Numbered from the stretch's first letter, positions 1 through 7,171 are shown. The stretch is 19,835 nt of DNA from an uncultured Prochlorococcus sp. (GCA_902572675.1 CACGGY010000013.1:1-19835), one strand, 5' to 3'. The notes: generated by a model from the letters alone, not told the origin. Numbers and translations: made by a program.

Positions 1-471
1 AGTAGCTATTTCAAAACTAATTAAATTACCTTCATTTTCCATAAATTTTATTAATTGTTCTACATTTAAATCATCAAGAATAATTACTGAAAGTTTCTGA
101 TTTTTTAGACCATCAGAGTATTTTTTTTGAATTACATTACTATCAATATCTAACAACTTAGAAATACTTGATTTATGATTTTCCCAATTGCTTTTATTAA
201 CAGATTGAGGCTTTATTATTAAAGAATATTTAACTCTACTATCTGCTAAAACATAACCATTTTTATCTAGTATTCTTCCGCGTATTGGCTGTGAAGCAAT
301 AAGTCTGATCCTATTCTCATCCGACATCTTCTTAAAAGATTCATAATTTAAAAGTTGTAAAAAAATTAATCTACATAGAATCAATAAAAATGATATAGAA
401 GAAAAAATAAGTAAGACTATTGGTTGTCTCTTTAAAGAAATAAGTTTTTTATTAGGACTTGTTTTTATCAA
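1..471 (-). CDS. mrdA: Penicillin-binding protein 2, N-terminal part (cut by window edge)
   Basis: Only the first 157 residues are inside the window; the transpeptidase domain lies beyond the left edge. PBP2 is the membrane-anchored DD-transpeptidase that cross-links peptidoglycan during elongation. Read on the minus strand from TTG at 471-469: a basic N-terminus (residues 1-16), one hydrophobic anchor at about 17-40, then a class B PBP dimerisation-domain signature at about 52-77 (ENRIRLIASQPIRGRILDKN, followed by a leucine-alanine-aspartate), as in the NR...P.RG.I.DRNG..LA pattern of the family. There is no ATG or GTG start in this frame before the in-frame stop at 529-531, so TTG is the best start. 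The stop of the 46-aa gene lies 14 bp upstream, so the two are probably co-transcribed. Confidence 0.86.
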   Translation of the reverse strand, partial: MIKTSPNKKLISLKRQPIVLLIFSSISFLLILCRLIFLQLLNYESFKKMSDENRIRLIASQPIRGRILDKNGYVLADSRVKYSLIIKPQSVNKSNWENHKSSISKLLDIDSNVIQKKYSDGLKNQKLSVIILDDLNVEQLIKFMENEGNLISFEIAT

Positions 472-485
472 AAATATAAAATTTA

Positions 486-626
486 TTAAAAGATTTTTTT
501 TTCTAATAAAGTAATGGTTGATTTTATCTCATTAAGCCTAATGATTAAATCTCTATAATCACTATCTTCATTGATGAAATTAAAATCATCACTATCAATA
601 TTATTTGAATTTAAATTTTCACTCAT
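486..626 (-). CDS. 46-residue acidic protein upstream of mrdA, unknown function
   Basis: An ATG at 626-624 opens a 46-codon frame ending in TAA at 488-486. The protein begins MSENLNSNNIDSDDF and ends LNEIKSTITLLEKKIF. It is acidic and Asn/Asp-rich in the first half, with a likely short amphipathic helix in the second half (about residues 25-46). It has no signal peptide, membrane segment or cysteine. It sits 14 bp before the mrdA start on the same strand and looks like the first gene of an mrdA transcript. I do not recognise a family. Support comes from the ATG, the tight spacing and a composition like real Prochlorococcus proteins; the small size means a chance frame cannot be excluded. Confidence 0.6.
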   Translation of the reverse strand: MSENLNSNNIDSDDFNFINEDSDYRDLIIRLNEIKSTITLLEKKIF

Positions 627-736
627 AAAACTTTTACTTTTTAAGGGCAATTATTTCAAATAATATAATTCTAAATAAAAAATTTATTTTTTCAAAATTT
701 TTTTAACTTGGATACTGAAAGAAGATCAAAAAGAAA

Positions 737-1345
737 TTAATTTAATTGTTCTATATTTTGTTCAAAATAAGGATTACAACTATTTTTTGATATTCCTAAA
801 GACCATCCAATAAATGAAGAAATAAATATCGTGACGATTAACGGCAAAATGGCTTGTTGAGTATTTACTAGACTGAACCATTCCCTCCAGCCACTATAAA
901 ATCTTTCTCTTTGAAATTTTCTTTTTTCATTTTCTAGCAATCTCGCTTTTTTTGCGAAAGATTTTGTTACCCACTTTTCGAAAGGAATCTTTTTTATAAT
1001 CGCCATTTTTCTCTCCACTTCTAATAATTGTCCCGAACTAAGATAAGGATGAAATGTGCTTATCAATTCAAGAGTTTTTAAAAACATCTCAACAGTTGCA
1101 TCTTTTATAAGCTTTTGCTCATGACTTAAATCTGACCACTCTATTTCTGGATAAAAACGGTTCCTGTTTGGTGAGATTTGATCCTCTGACATTTGACCAG
1201 GTTCTCTAAGCCATCTATTAGTATTTTCGTCAAATCTCCGCCAATATAAAAAAGGATTAATAAAAATTGTTTTACCAGATACCTTAACTACATCTTGTTG
1301 CAGATGATTAGTTATCTTTCCTTCAGAATTTTTCGATTTTATCAA
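737..1345 (-). CDS. Tail-anchored single-TM protein, unknown function
   Basis: 202 residues from a TTG start at 1345-1343; the first internal Met is at residue 52, which would remove a well-behaved Trp/Arg-rich segment (INPFLYWRRFDENTNRWLRE), so the early start is preferred. The N-terminal ~160 residues are soluble and helical with a very basic stretch at about 130-150 (AKKARLLENEKRKFQRERF). One hydrophobic segment, residues ~165-186 (ILPLIVTIFISSFIGWSLGI), is followed by a 16-residue tail, suggesting a C-terminal membrane anchor with the bulk in the cytoplasm. No enzymatic motif is visible. It lies between the Cas4-like nuclease (79 bp upstream) and the 46-aa gene (110 bp downstream), all on the minus strand. 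It is probably a conserved picocyanobacterial protein; function unknown. Confidence 0.8.
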   Translation of the reverse strand: MIKSKNSEGKITNHLQQDVVKVSGKTIFINPFLYWRRFDENTNRWLREPGQMSEDQISPNRNRFYPEIEWSDLSHEQKLIKDATVEMFLKTLELISTFHPYLSSGQLLEVERKMAIIKKIPFEKWVTKSFAKKARLLENEKRKFQRERFYSGWREWFSLVNTQQAILPLIVTIFISSFIGWSLGISKNSCNPYFEQNIEQLN

Positions 1346-1424
1346 AAGTCTAAATTAATTATCTAATTAAAGATTATCTTTTATTTACTATTTTTCCAGA
1401 AATATAAAAATTATCCTATTAATA

Positions 1425-2138
1425 TTAATTTATCGACAATTGCCAACGCTTCTTTAAGTAGTTACAGTATTCACAATTTAAAGAAGGTTTGGGGAAATTA
1501 TCTGAACGTAATAAATTGACAGTATCAATTATCTTATTTTCCACCCATGAAGTTGAACAATCTAATTTAATTAGATGTACGTCAAAATTTAATTGATTAT
1601 TGAAAAACTCTTCATTTTTCTTGCCATTGAAATATAAAAGATAAGCTTCTTTAGCTACTTGAAAACCGTTTTTTTTAAACAACCACTGATACATTTCTAA
1701 CTGTCTTTTATAAGCTTGTGCATATTCGTATTTATTAAAAGTCTCACACCAATCAAAATTATTTCTAGATGTTGCTTTTACATCAACGATAATCAGATGA
1801 CCATTTTTTTTCTGCCAAATATCATCTACAGCTCCACCAAAGTCATAGTTATGTTCAATTGACTTATATCTTATCCCTTGAAAATTACTTCTCCAACGAT
1901 CTAAATCTTTGTGTTTGAATGGCACAGCATCAATTCCATACTCAATAAATAAAGGATGCGGCTCTTGAATTTTTCTATAATAATCAAATTCATTTTTACA
2001 TAAATTATCTACAGCTATATTTAAGGTAAATGGTAATGATGGCGGTTTTATTTGATATTTTTTATCCAGTACACAACATCTTGGACAACTAAGATACTTC
2101 TCAACTGTAGATCGACTTAATTTAATAATATCGGGCAT
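1425..2138 (-). CDS. Stand-alone Cas4/RecB-like PD-(D/E)XK nuclease with cysteine cluster
   Basis: 237 residues. The order of motifs matches the Cas4/RecB-type nuclease core: N-terminal SRSTVEKYLSCPRCC (cysteines 18, 21, 22), the metal-binding Asp in GAVDDIW (102-108), the DVK motif (D119, K121), a QLEMY motif (146-150) and a C-terminal CEYC (222, 225). Cas4 and AddB-type members use one or more N-terminal and several C-terminal cysteines to hold an Fe-S cluster; here four cysteines could do this, though the C-terminal set is one shorter than the usual three. It would act on DNA ends, probably as an exonuclease. There is no cas gene or CRISPR array in the window, so a repair or recombination role is more likely than CRISPR adaptation. 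The assignment is from motifs only. Confidence 0.8.
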   Translation of the reverse strand: MPDIIKLSRSTVEKYLSCPRCCVLDKKYQIKPPSLPFTLNIAVDNLCKNEFDYYRKIQEPHPLFIEYGIDAVPFKHKDLDRWRSNFQGIRYKSIEHNYDFGGAVDDIWQKKNGHLIIVDVKATSRNNFDWCETFNKYEYAQAYKRQLEMYQWLFKKNGFQVAKEAYLLYFNGKKNEEFFNNQLNFDVHLIKLDCSTSWVENKIIDTVNLLRSDNFPKPSLNCEYCNYLKKRWQLSIN

Positions 2139-2208
2139 TACATTTTAAATCTCATTTATAATTTTTTTTGCTTGAAAAAAACTTTAAATTTTATAAAAAT
2201 TTGAAGGC

Positions 2209-2322
2209 TTACTCCCACTCAATGGTTCCTCCCAATTTTGACGCTTCAAAGACATTGATATCATTGACTTCTTTGAAGTGAAAAATCCTGTGACAAACCC
2301 GTGACAAACCTATTGGTTCCAT
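2209..2322 (-). CDS. 37-codon frame ending in a copy of the GuaA C-terminus (doubtful gene)
   Basis: An ATG at 2322-2320 opens a 37-codon frame that ends ...LGGTIEWE and TAA at 2211-2209. GTIEWE is exactly the C-terminus of GuaA, encoded 140 bp away, but the preceding residues (EVNDINVFEASK) are unlike the real GuaA tail (VYDITSKPP). The frame therefore more likely reflects a duplicated attachment site than a translated gene. It runs through both the 11-bp tandem repeat and the 9-bp inverted repeat of this spacer. It may be translated, but nothing in the peptide suggests a function. Confidence 0.25.
   Translation of the reverse strand: MEPIGLSRVCHRIFHFKEVNDINVFEASKLGGTIEWE
2211..2229 (-). 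repeat. Direct repeat copy 1, displaced 3' end of guaA (attachment-site-like)
   Basis: The plus-strand sequence actcccactcaatggttcc matches the last bases of guaA at 2351-2369 (actcccactcaatagttcc) in 18 of 19 positions, 140 bp apart and in the same orientation. It reproduces codons for GTIEWE. The 3' end of guaA is a known integration target for genomic islands in diverse bacteria; integration there leaves such duplicated ends. No integrase is present between the copies, so this would be a scar. Confidence 0.6.
2244..2278. repeat. 9-bp inverted repeat with palindromic loop
   Basis: Arms cttcaaaga (2244-2252) and tctttgaag (2270-2278) are perfect reverse complements, with a 17-nt loop containing the palindrome tgatatca (2256-2263). 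It lies about 70-105 bp past the guaA stop in the direction of guaA transcription. It is not followed by a T-run on the minus strand, so it is a poor intrinsic terminator. It may be a protein-binding site of a former element or an RNA hairpin at the guaA 3' end. Confidence 0.5.
2290..2310. repeat. 11-bp tandem repeat (gtgacaaacc, two copies)
   Basis: Two copies of gtgacaaacc (2290-2299 and 2301-2310) are separated by one c, giving an 11-bp period, about one helical turn. Paired short direct repeats beside an attachment core resemble arm-type sites for a tyrosine recombinase; that role is inference. Confidence 0.55.
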
Positions 2323-2348
2323 TTTTGATGAAATAAAGCAATTTTCCG

Positions 2349-3935
2349 TCACTCCCACTCAATAGTTCCAGGAGGTTTGCTTGTAATATCATAAACCACT
2401 CTATTAACTGAACTTACTTCATTGACAATTCTATTTGCAATCCTCTCCAAAATCTGAAAAGGAATTTTTGACCAATCGGCTGTCATACCATCTTCACTAG
2501 ATACACAACGTAAAACAATTGGCCATGCATAAGTTCTTTTATCACCCATAACTCCTACAGTTTTTACAGGTAACAATACTGCAAAAGCTTGCCAAATATC
2601 ATTATACAGACCTGCTTTTTTAATTTCATCTCTTACTATCCAGTCTGCATCTCTTAAACAGTCAAGTTTTTGATTATTAACCTCTCCCAAAATTCTTATA
2701 GCTAATCCTGGTCCTGGGAATGGATGCCTTTTTACAATTTCATCTGGCAAACCCAAAGTAGCTCCTACTTTTCTGACTTCATCCTTAAAAAGTTTTCTCA
2801 ACGGCTCAACTAATTTAAATTGTAAATCTTTTGGCAGTCCACCCACATTATGATGACTTTTTATTTTTACAGCTATTCTTTCACCTGTTTTAGGATCAAT
2901 ATTAGTACCAGCACTTTCAATAACATCAGGATAAAGAGTACCTTGAGCTAAATACTGAAAAGGTCCCAATCTATTACTTTCTTCTTCAAAAACTCTAATA
3001 AATTCTTCCCCAATAATTTTCCTTTTTTGTTCTGGATCAGTAATCCCTTTTAATTTGGCAATAAATCTTTCCCTTGCATTAATATATTCAACCTTTATGT
3101 GAAATTTCTTATCAAAAAAATTCATTAAAAATTCTGGTTCACCTTTTCTCATGAAACCTTGGTCAATAAACATGCATGTAAGCTGATTTCCAATTGCTTT
3201 ATTAAGAAGAAAAGCAAGAGTTGAAGAATCAACTCCTCCTGACAAAGCAAGCAAAACTTTTTTATTGCCAACTTGCTCTCTTATCCTAGGAATAGTTTCC
3301 TCTATATAGGTTTCAGTTGTCCAATCAGCCGCACAACGAGAAATTTTATACACAAAATTTTTAATTACCGTCATCCCAAACTCTGAATGAATAACTTCAG
3401 GATGAAATTGTACGCCAAATAATTTATTTCTATCATTTGAAATTGCTGCATGGAGAGTGTTCTCAGTATGAGCAATTTTATTAAATCCATCAGGCAAACA
3501 ATTAATTGAATCGCCATGACTCATCCACATTATAGATTTATCTTCTACATCAGAAAGGAGTTCAGATTCTTGATCTATATTGATTGGCGCTCTACCATAT
3601 TCAGCTTTCGTAGTTGCTGAAATAACAGATCCTCCAAGTTCTTTGACCATTAATTGCATTCCATAGCATATGCCAAGAATAGGAATTCCTAAATTAAAAA
3701 TTTTTTCATCACATTTAGGAGCATTTTGTTCATATACAGAATTTGGGCCTCCACTCAAAATAATCCCTTTAGGATTAATTTCATTAATATCCTCAATTGA
3801 AATAAAGTTACTGACTACAAGAGAAAAAACATTAGTTTCTCTAATTCTTCTTGCGATCAACTCAGAATATTGAGACCCGAAATCTAAAATCAATATTGAA
3901 GGATCTCGTTCTTTTTTTAAAGATGTTTGACTCAT
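2349..3935 (-). CDS. guaA: GMP synthase (glutamine-hydrolysing)
   Basis: 528 residues, the usual length for GuaA. It converts XMP, ATP and glutamine to GMP in the cytoplasm, the last step of guanine nucleotide synthesis. The N-terminal class I glutamine amidotransferase domain has the nucleophile C90 in GICYGMQ and the His/Glu pair H178/E180 in VQFHPEV. The ATP pyrophosphatase domain follows with its P-loop SGGVDSS at 232-238, and the C-terminal dimerisation domain ends in the conserved GTIEWE. The start is ATG at 3935-3933. The gene is complete; the odd feature is the near-identical copy of its last 19 bp in the spacer downstream (2211-2229). It is followed by the Cas4-like gene and preceded by cbiD on the same strand, 54 bp away. 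Confidence 0.98.
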   Translation of the reverse strand: MSQTSLKKERDPSILILDFGSQYSELIARRIRETNVFSLVVSNFISIEDINEINPKGIILSGGPNSVYEQNAPKCDEKIFNLGIPILGICYGMQLMVKELGGSVISATTKAEYGRAPINIDQESELLSDVEDKSIMWMSHGDSINCLPDGFNKIAHTENTLHAAISNDRNKLFGVQFHPEVIHSEFGMTVIKNFVYKISRCAADWTTETYIEETIPRIREQVGNKKVLLALSGGVDSSTLAFLLNKAIGNQLTCMFIDQGFMRKGEPEFLMNFFDKKFHIKVEYINARERFIAKLKGITDPEQKRKIIGEEFIRVFEEESNRLGPFQYLAQGTLYPDVIESAGTNIDPKTGERIAVKIKSHHNVGGLPKDLQFKLVEPLRKLFKDEVRKVGATLGLPDEIVKRHPFPGPGLAIRILGEVNNQKLDCLRDADWIVRDEIKKAGLYNDIWQAFAVLLPVKTVGVMGDKRTYAWPIVLRCVSSEDGMTADWSKIPFQILERIANRIVNEVSSVNRVVYDITSKPPGTIEWE

Positions 3936-3989
3936 GTATAAAAGTTAGCTCAATTTATTTACAAAAGCATAATGAATCACAAATTAATC

Positions 3990-5101
3990 TCACTGAAAAT
4001 AAGAAATATAATTATTACCGTTAATTCCAGCCCACCTAATTTTCCTTTTTCTATCAAAAATGATTGATGCAATTTCCATATCCGTTTTTACATATCTATT
4101 CACATAATCAAAAGAACGCTTTTCAATCATCTTAGATAAATTCTTAAATAATTTATCAGCTAAAGATTTATTAAATCTTTCAAGGTGTAATAATCCATCC
4201 TCAAGAGTATTTAACTCAGATAATTTAACTAATATTTCGAGCGGTAACTTTTCTTGAACAGCCAAATAAACAAGAATTTCAATTCTTCCATCAGCTAAAT
4301 GATTATGTGTATGAAAAATACCACCTGCTAATTTAATTAATTTCCCGTGATAACCAAAAAGAATGACCGTTTTAACTTTTTTATTGCAGCATCTACTAAT
4401 AATGGGCCTATCCAATTTCCAATTTTGATAATTGGCAAATCTACATTATAAGTTTTTGCTAAATTTAACCCATTTTCACCTATGACAAAAACAACTTTCC
4501 CTTTAAAATCATTTTGAATTAACTTTGCTAAGTTAGTTTTAGCCTCTTCTAATTGATCTGGTGAAGCACTCGAATAAGTCTCAGCAGAAGTTCCAATAAT
4601 AGATAATCCATTAACGATACCGAATGACTTGTTACTAGTTCTTTCAGCTAAAAACACTCCATTTGGAAAAATAATTTCTAATTGCAAATTAAAGCCCTCA
4701 GGAACAATATCTAATAAATTTTCATATAAAACTTCTTTTGCAAAATCAGAAATACATATCTCTGATGTATCCTCTTTTATACCCACACCGTATCCTGCAA
4801 TAATGTTTATTCGATTATTTTGAACAGGATTATTAAAGGAAATTTTTTCTAAAGAGGTTATTGCCCATATTTCTAAGTTTTGTGTAATATCAAGATCTAA
4901 GCCAGACTTTGCAAAAGAAATTCCTAATGCATGCGAATCATTCTTAAGTAAACCAACAGAATGAATCTCTATTTTCATTTCTTTATTTTCGTTAGGAATT
5001 TTTATTCGTTCATAACTCTCAAATGGCAAACCCACTAGTTTTTTTAATGCTGACCTAGCAGCTCCAGCAACCCACAAAGGTAAAGAAAATCCTTTTTTCA
5101 A
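3990..5101 (-). CDS. cbiD: Cobalt-precorrin-5B C1-methyltransferase, split by a -1 frameshift
   Basis: CbiD methylates C1 of cobalt-precorrin-5B in anaerobic-type cobalamin synthesis. The first frame starts at TTG 5101-5099 (KKGFSLPLWVAGAARSALKKL, a CbiD N-terminal region) and runs to a stop at 4337 after 254 residues; its last 12 residues (LKRSFFLVITGN) are out-of-frame junk. The second frame, to 3990, carries the normal CbiD C-terminal region (VKTVILFGYHGKLIKLAGG, FHTHNHLADGR). Changing to the -1 frame at 4382-4376 joins residues 1-242 to 128 further residues, giving 370, a normal CbiD length. The ATG at 4415 of the second frame is thus not a real start. Whether this is programmed frameshifting, transcript slippage, a real deletion or a base error in the A-run cannot be settled from the sequence. 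Confidence 0.9.
4376..4382 (-). other. A AAA AAG heptamer at the cbiD frame break
   Basis: In the first cbiD frame the codons read ATA AAA AAG TTA, so the heptamer A AAA AAG is in exactly the phase used for -1 ribosomal slippage (as in E. coli dnaX). Slipping back one base makes the next codon GTT and restores the CbiD reading frame. I see no strong Shine-Dalgarno-like stimulator just upstream and no convincing hairpin just downstream. A 6-A run is also a place where one A is easily lost. Confidence 0.6.
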
Positions 5102-5126
5102 ATCAAGTAATTGAAAAATATATAAT
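5097..5126 (+). promoter_or_regulatory. Candidate promoter of the class V aminotransferase
   Basis: A perfect -10 TATAAT at 5121-5126 lies 18 bp after TTCAAA (5097-5102, 4 of 6 matches to TTGACA). Predicted transcription would begin near 5133, about 30 nt before the GTG start. The -35 overlaps the start codon of divergent cbiD. Confidence 0.45.
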
Positions 5127-5161
5127 GAGAACTAATCTAAGAATGACCTATTTAATAAAAA

Positions 5162-6325
5162 GTGGCCATACAACAAAAATTATCATTGATGATTCCTGGA
5201 CCCACACCAGTTCCAGAAAAAGTTTTACAAGCATTAAGTAAACATCCAATAGGCCATCGCAGTAAAGAATTCCAAGACCTCGTAGAAAGTACTACTAAGA
5301 ATTTACAGTGGCTTCATCAAACTAAAAATGATGTTCTAACAATTACTGGTAGTGGAACTGCCGCAATGGAAGCTGGAATAATAAATACTTTAAGTAAAGG
5401 GGATAAAGTAATTTGTGGCGAAAATGGAAAATTTGGTGAAAGATGGGTAAAAGTTGCTAAAGAATTTGGTTTAGAAGTGATAAAAATTGATGCCCAATGG
5501 GGTACTCCGCTTGATCCAGATAAATTTAAAAAAGTATTAGAGGGAGATAAACAAAAAGAAATAAAAGCAGTCATTTTGACTCATTCTGAAACCTCAACAG
5601 GGGTAATAAATGATTTAGAAACTATAAGTTCATATATTAGGAACCACAATACAGCTTTATCAATTGTTGACTGCGTTACAAGTCTTGGAGCCTGCAATGT
5701 ACCAGTTGATGAATGGAAATTAGATATTGTTGCCTCGGGGTCACAAAAGGGATATATGATACCTCCAGGGCTTAGTTTTATAGCTATGAGCCAAAAAGCA
5801 TGGGAAGCCGCAGAAAAATCTAATTTACCAAAATTCTATTTAAATTTAAAATCCTATAGAAAGAGCCTTTTAAGTAACAGTAATCCATATACTCCAGCAG
5901 TTAATTTGGTTTTTGCTTTAGATGAAGCTTTAAAAATGATGAGAGAAGAAGGCTTAGACAACATTTTTTCTAGGCATAATAAACATAAATTGGCAATGAG
6001 CAATGCTGCCAAGGCTTTAAATTTAAAGTTATTTGCTGATGAAAAATGTTTGAGCCCTTCAATTACGGCAATAGAAACTGGAGAAATAAATGCTGAAGAA
6101 TTTAGAAAAACAATTAAGAATACTTTTGATATTTTGCTTGCTGGGGGACAAGATCATTTAAAGGGGAAAATATTTAGAGTAGGTCACTTAGGTTATGTAA
6201 ATGATAGGGATATTATTACAGTTGTTTCAGCTATCAGTAATACACTTCTTGACATCGGTAAAATTACAGCCCAACAAGCTGGTGAAGCATTAGTAGCAGC
6301 ATCTAGATATCTTGAGGAAAATTAA
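5162..6325 (+). CDS. Class V PLP aminotransferase (serine/alanine-glyoxylate type)
   Basis: 387 residues from a GTG start. The protein opens with the family's MIPGPTPVP segment, has the phosphate-binding SGTAAMEA region (64-71), the PLP-stacking Asp in SIVDCVTS (D170), and the Schiff-base lysine K196 in ASGSQKGYM. This is the alanine-glyoxylate/serine-glyoxylate aminotransferase family (older annotations: soluble hydrogenase 42 kDa subunit). In cyanobacteria it probably transaminates glyoxylate from photorespiratory glycolate to glycine, using serine or alanine. The exact amino donor cannot be read from the sequence. It is transcribed away from cbiD, with a 60-bp shared spacer, and its stop lies 1 bp from the stop of the convergent 65-aa gene. 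Confidence 0.93.
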   Translation: MAIQQKLSLMIPGPTPVPEKVLQALSKHPIGHRSKEFQDLVESTTKNLQWLHQTKNDVLTITGSGTAAMEAGIINTLSKGDKVICGENGKFGERWVKVAKEFGLEVIKIDAQWGTPLDPDKFKKVLEGDKQKEIKAVILTHSETSTGVINDLETISSYIRNHNTALSIVDCVTSLGACNVPVDEWKLDIVASGSQKGYMIPPGLSFIAMSQKAWEAAEKSNLPKFYLNLKSYRKSLLSNSNPYTPAVNLVFALDEALKMMREEGLDNIFSRHNKHKLAMSNAAKALNLKLFADEKCLSPSITAIETGEINAEEFRKTIKNTFDILLAGGQDHLKGKIFRVGHLGYVNDRDIITVVSAISNTLLDIGKITAQQAGEALVAASRYLEEN

Positions 6326-6326
6326 A

Positions 6327-6524
6327 TTAAGTGCCTGGCTCTTCAACATTTCCGCCTAATTCAACAATCTTTTTTCTTAGAACAATTGATTTTTTTTCAT
6401 CGCCTTGGGTTTGAGCTATTGCGAGAGCAAACTCTAGCTTTTCAAGCTGGTGGCCTCCCTCAAAAAAAGATAATTTTTTCTTTATGCTTTTTTTATTATC
6501 TTTGTATGAAATTTGTGAAGACAT
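6327..6524 (-). CDS. 65-residue conserved cyanobacterial protein, unknown function
   Basis: 65 residues from ATG at 6524-6522. The N-terminal 20 residues are lysine-rich; the rest (EGGHQLEKLEFALAIAQTQ, then KKIVELGGNVEEPGT) looks like two short helices ending in a Gly-rich acidic tail, a pattern I associate with small picocyanobacterial proteins. It has no membrane segment or signal peptide. It is encoded opposite the aminotransferase with its stop only 1 bp from that gene's stop, and diverges from the AbrB-like gene across 134 bp. Function is unknown. The structured C-terminus and compact placement argue that it is a real gene. Confidence 0.82.
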   Translation of the reverse strand: MSSQISYKDNKKSIKKKLSFFEGGHQLEKLEFALAIAQTQGDEKKSIVLRKKIVELGGNVEEPGT

Positions 6525-6658
6525 AAATAATTCATGCTTTAGTTAATATTATGCCAATAAAAGGGGACATTACGAGAGGAAATTAAAAATATAATTTAAC
6601 TATTAAGTTAAGCAAAAAAAATTTTTTCTTATATTATGTTCAAACGTATTTAAAATTT

Positions 6659-7171
6659 ATGCCAAACATAAATCTAATCTATTACCTAATAGCGGGTGGA
6701 ATTTTTGGAGCTTTAGCTTTAAAAACAGGAATCCCTGCTGCACCTCTAGCAGGAGCTTTAATTGGAGCTAGTATGCTAAGCATTAGTGGCAAAATTGATA
6801 TAGCAGAATGGCCAACTGGTACAAGAACAATATTAGAGATTGGAATTGGTACAGTTATCGGTACTTCCTTAACTAAAGACTCATTAGTTGAACTGCAAAA
6901 CTTATGGCGACCTGCAATCTTAATAACTTTTACTTTAGTTATTACTGGGTTAGCAATTGGATTATGGACTAGCAGATTACTTAAGATAGATGTTATTACA
7001 ACTATTTTAGGAGCGGCACCAGGAGGTATTAGCGGTATGAGTCTTGTTGGATCAGAATATGGGGTCGGCGCTGCAGTAGCAACTCTACATGCAGTAAGGT
7101 TAATTACTGTGCTTTTAATTCTTCCTTTAGTTGTGAAATGCTTGAACTTATTTGGGATAATAAAATCTTAA
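6659..7171 (+). CDS. AbrB-like integral membrane protein, single repeat unit
   Basis: 170 residues, strongly hydrophobic, with about five membrane segments. It has the Gly-rich repeats of the membrane AbrB-duplication family (COG3180, sometimes called putative ammonia monooxygenase): GGIFGALALKTGIPAAPLAG near the start, a central GIGTVIGTSL, and GAAPGGISGMSLVGSEYG near residue 125. E. coli AbrB is about twice as long and contains two such units; this is one unit, which is normal for many cyanobacteria. It should not be confused with the DNA-binding AbrB regulator. Transport or regulatory function is not established. ATG 6659 is the only good start. Confidence 0.85.
   Translation: MPNINLIYYLIAGGIFGALALKTGIPAAPLAGALIGASMLSISGKIDIAEWPTGTRTILEIGIGTVIGTSLTKDSLVELQNLWRPAILITFTLVITGLAIGLWTSRLLKIDVITTILGAAPGGISGMSLVGSEYGVGAAVATLHAVRLITVLLILPLVVKCLNLFGIIKS

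Noticed and set aside
2139..2348. tRNA or other stable RNA gene as the classical attachment site
   Set aside because: No cloverleaf, T-loop or CCA end could be drawn in this spacer; the repeat corresponds to the guaA end instead.
3670..3873. Open frames antisense to guaA, cbiD, gap2, efp and dnaJ
   Set aside because: They lie wholly opposite well-identified conserved genes, have no recognisable motif and are expected by chance from the codon use of the real genes.
3990..4415. A separate 141-residue gene starting with ATG at 4415
   Set aside because: Its first 12 residues (MDRPIISRCCNK) are the out-of-frame reading of CbiD codons; the true content begins at the frame junction, so it is the C-terminal half of cbiD.
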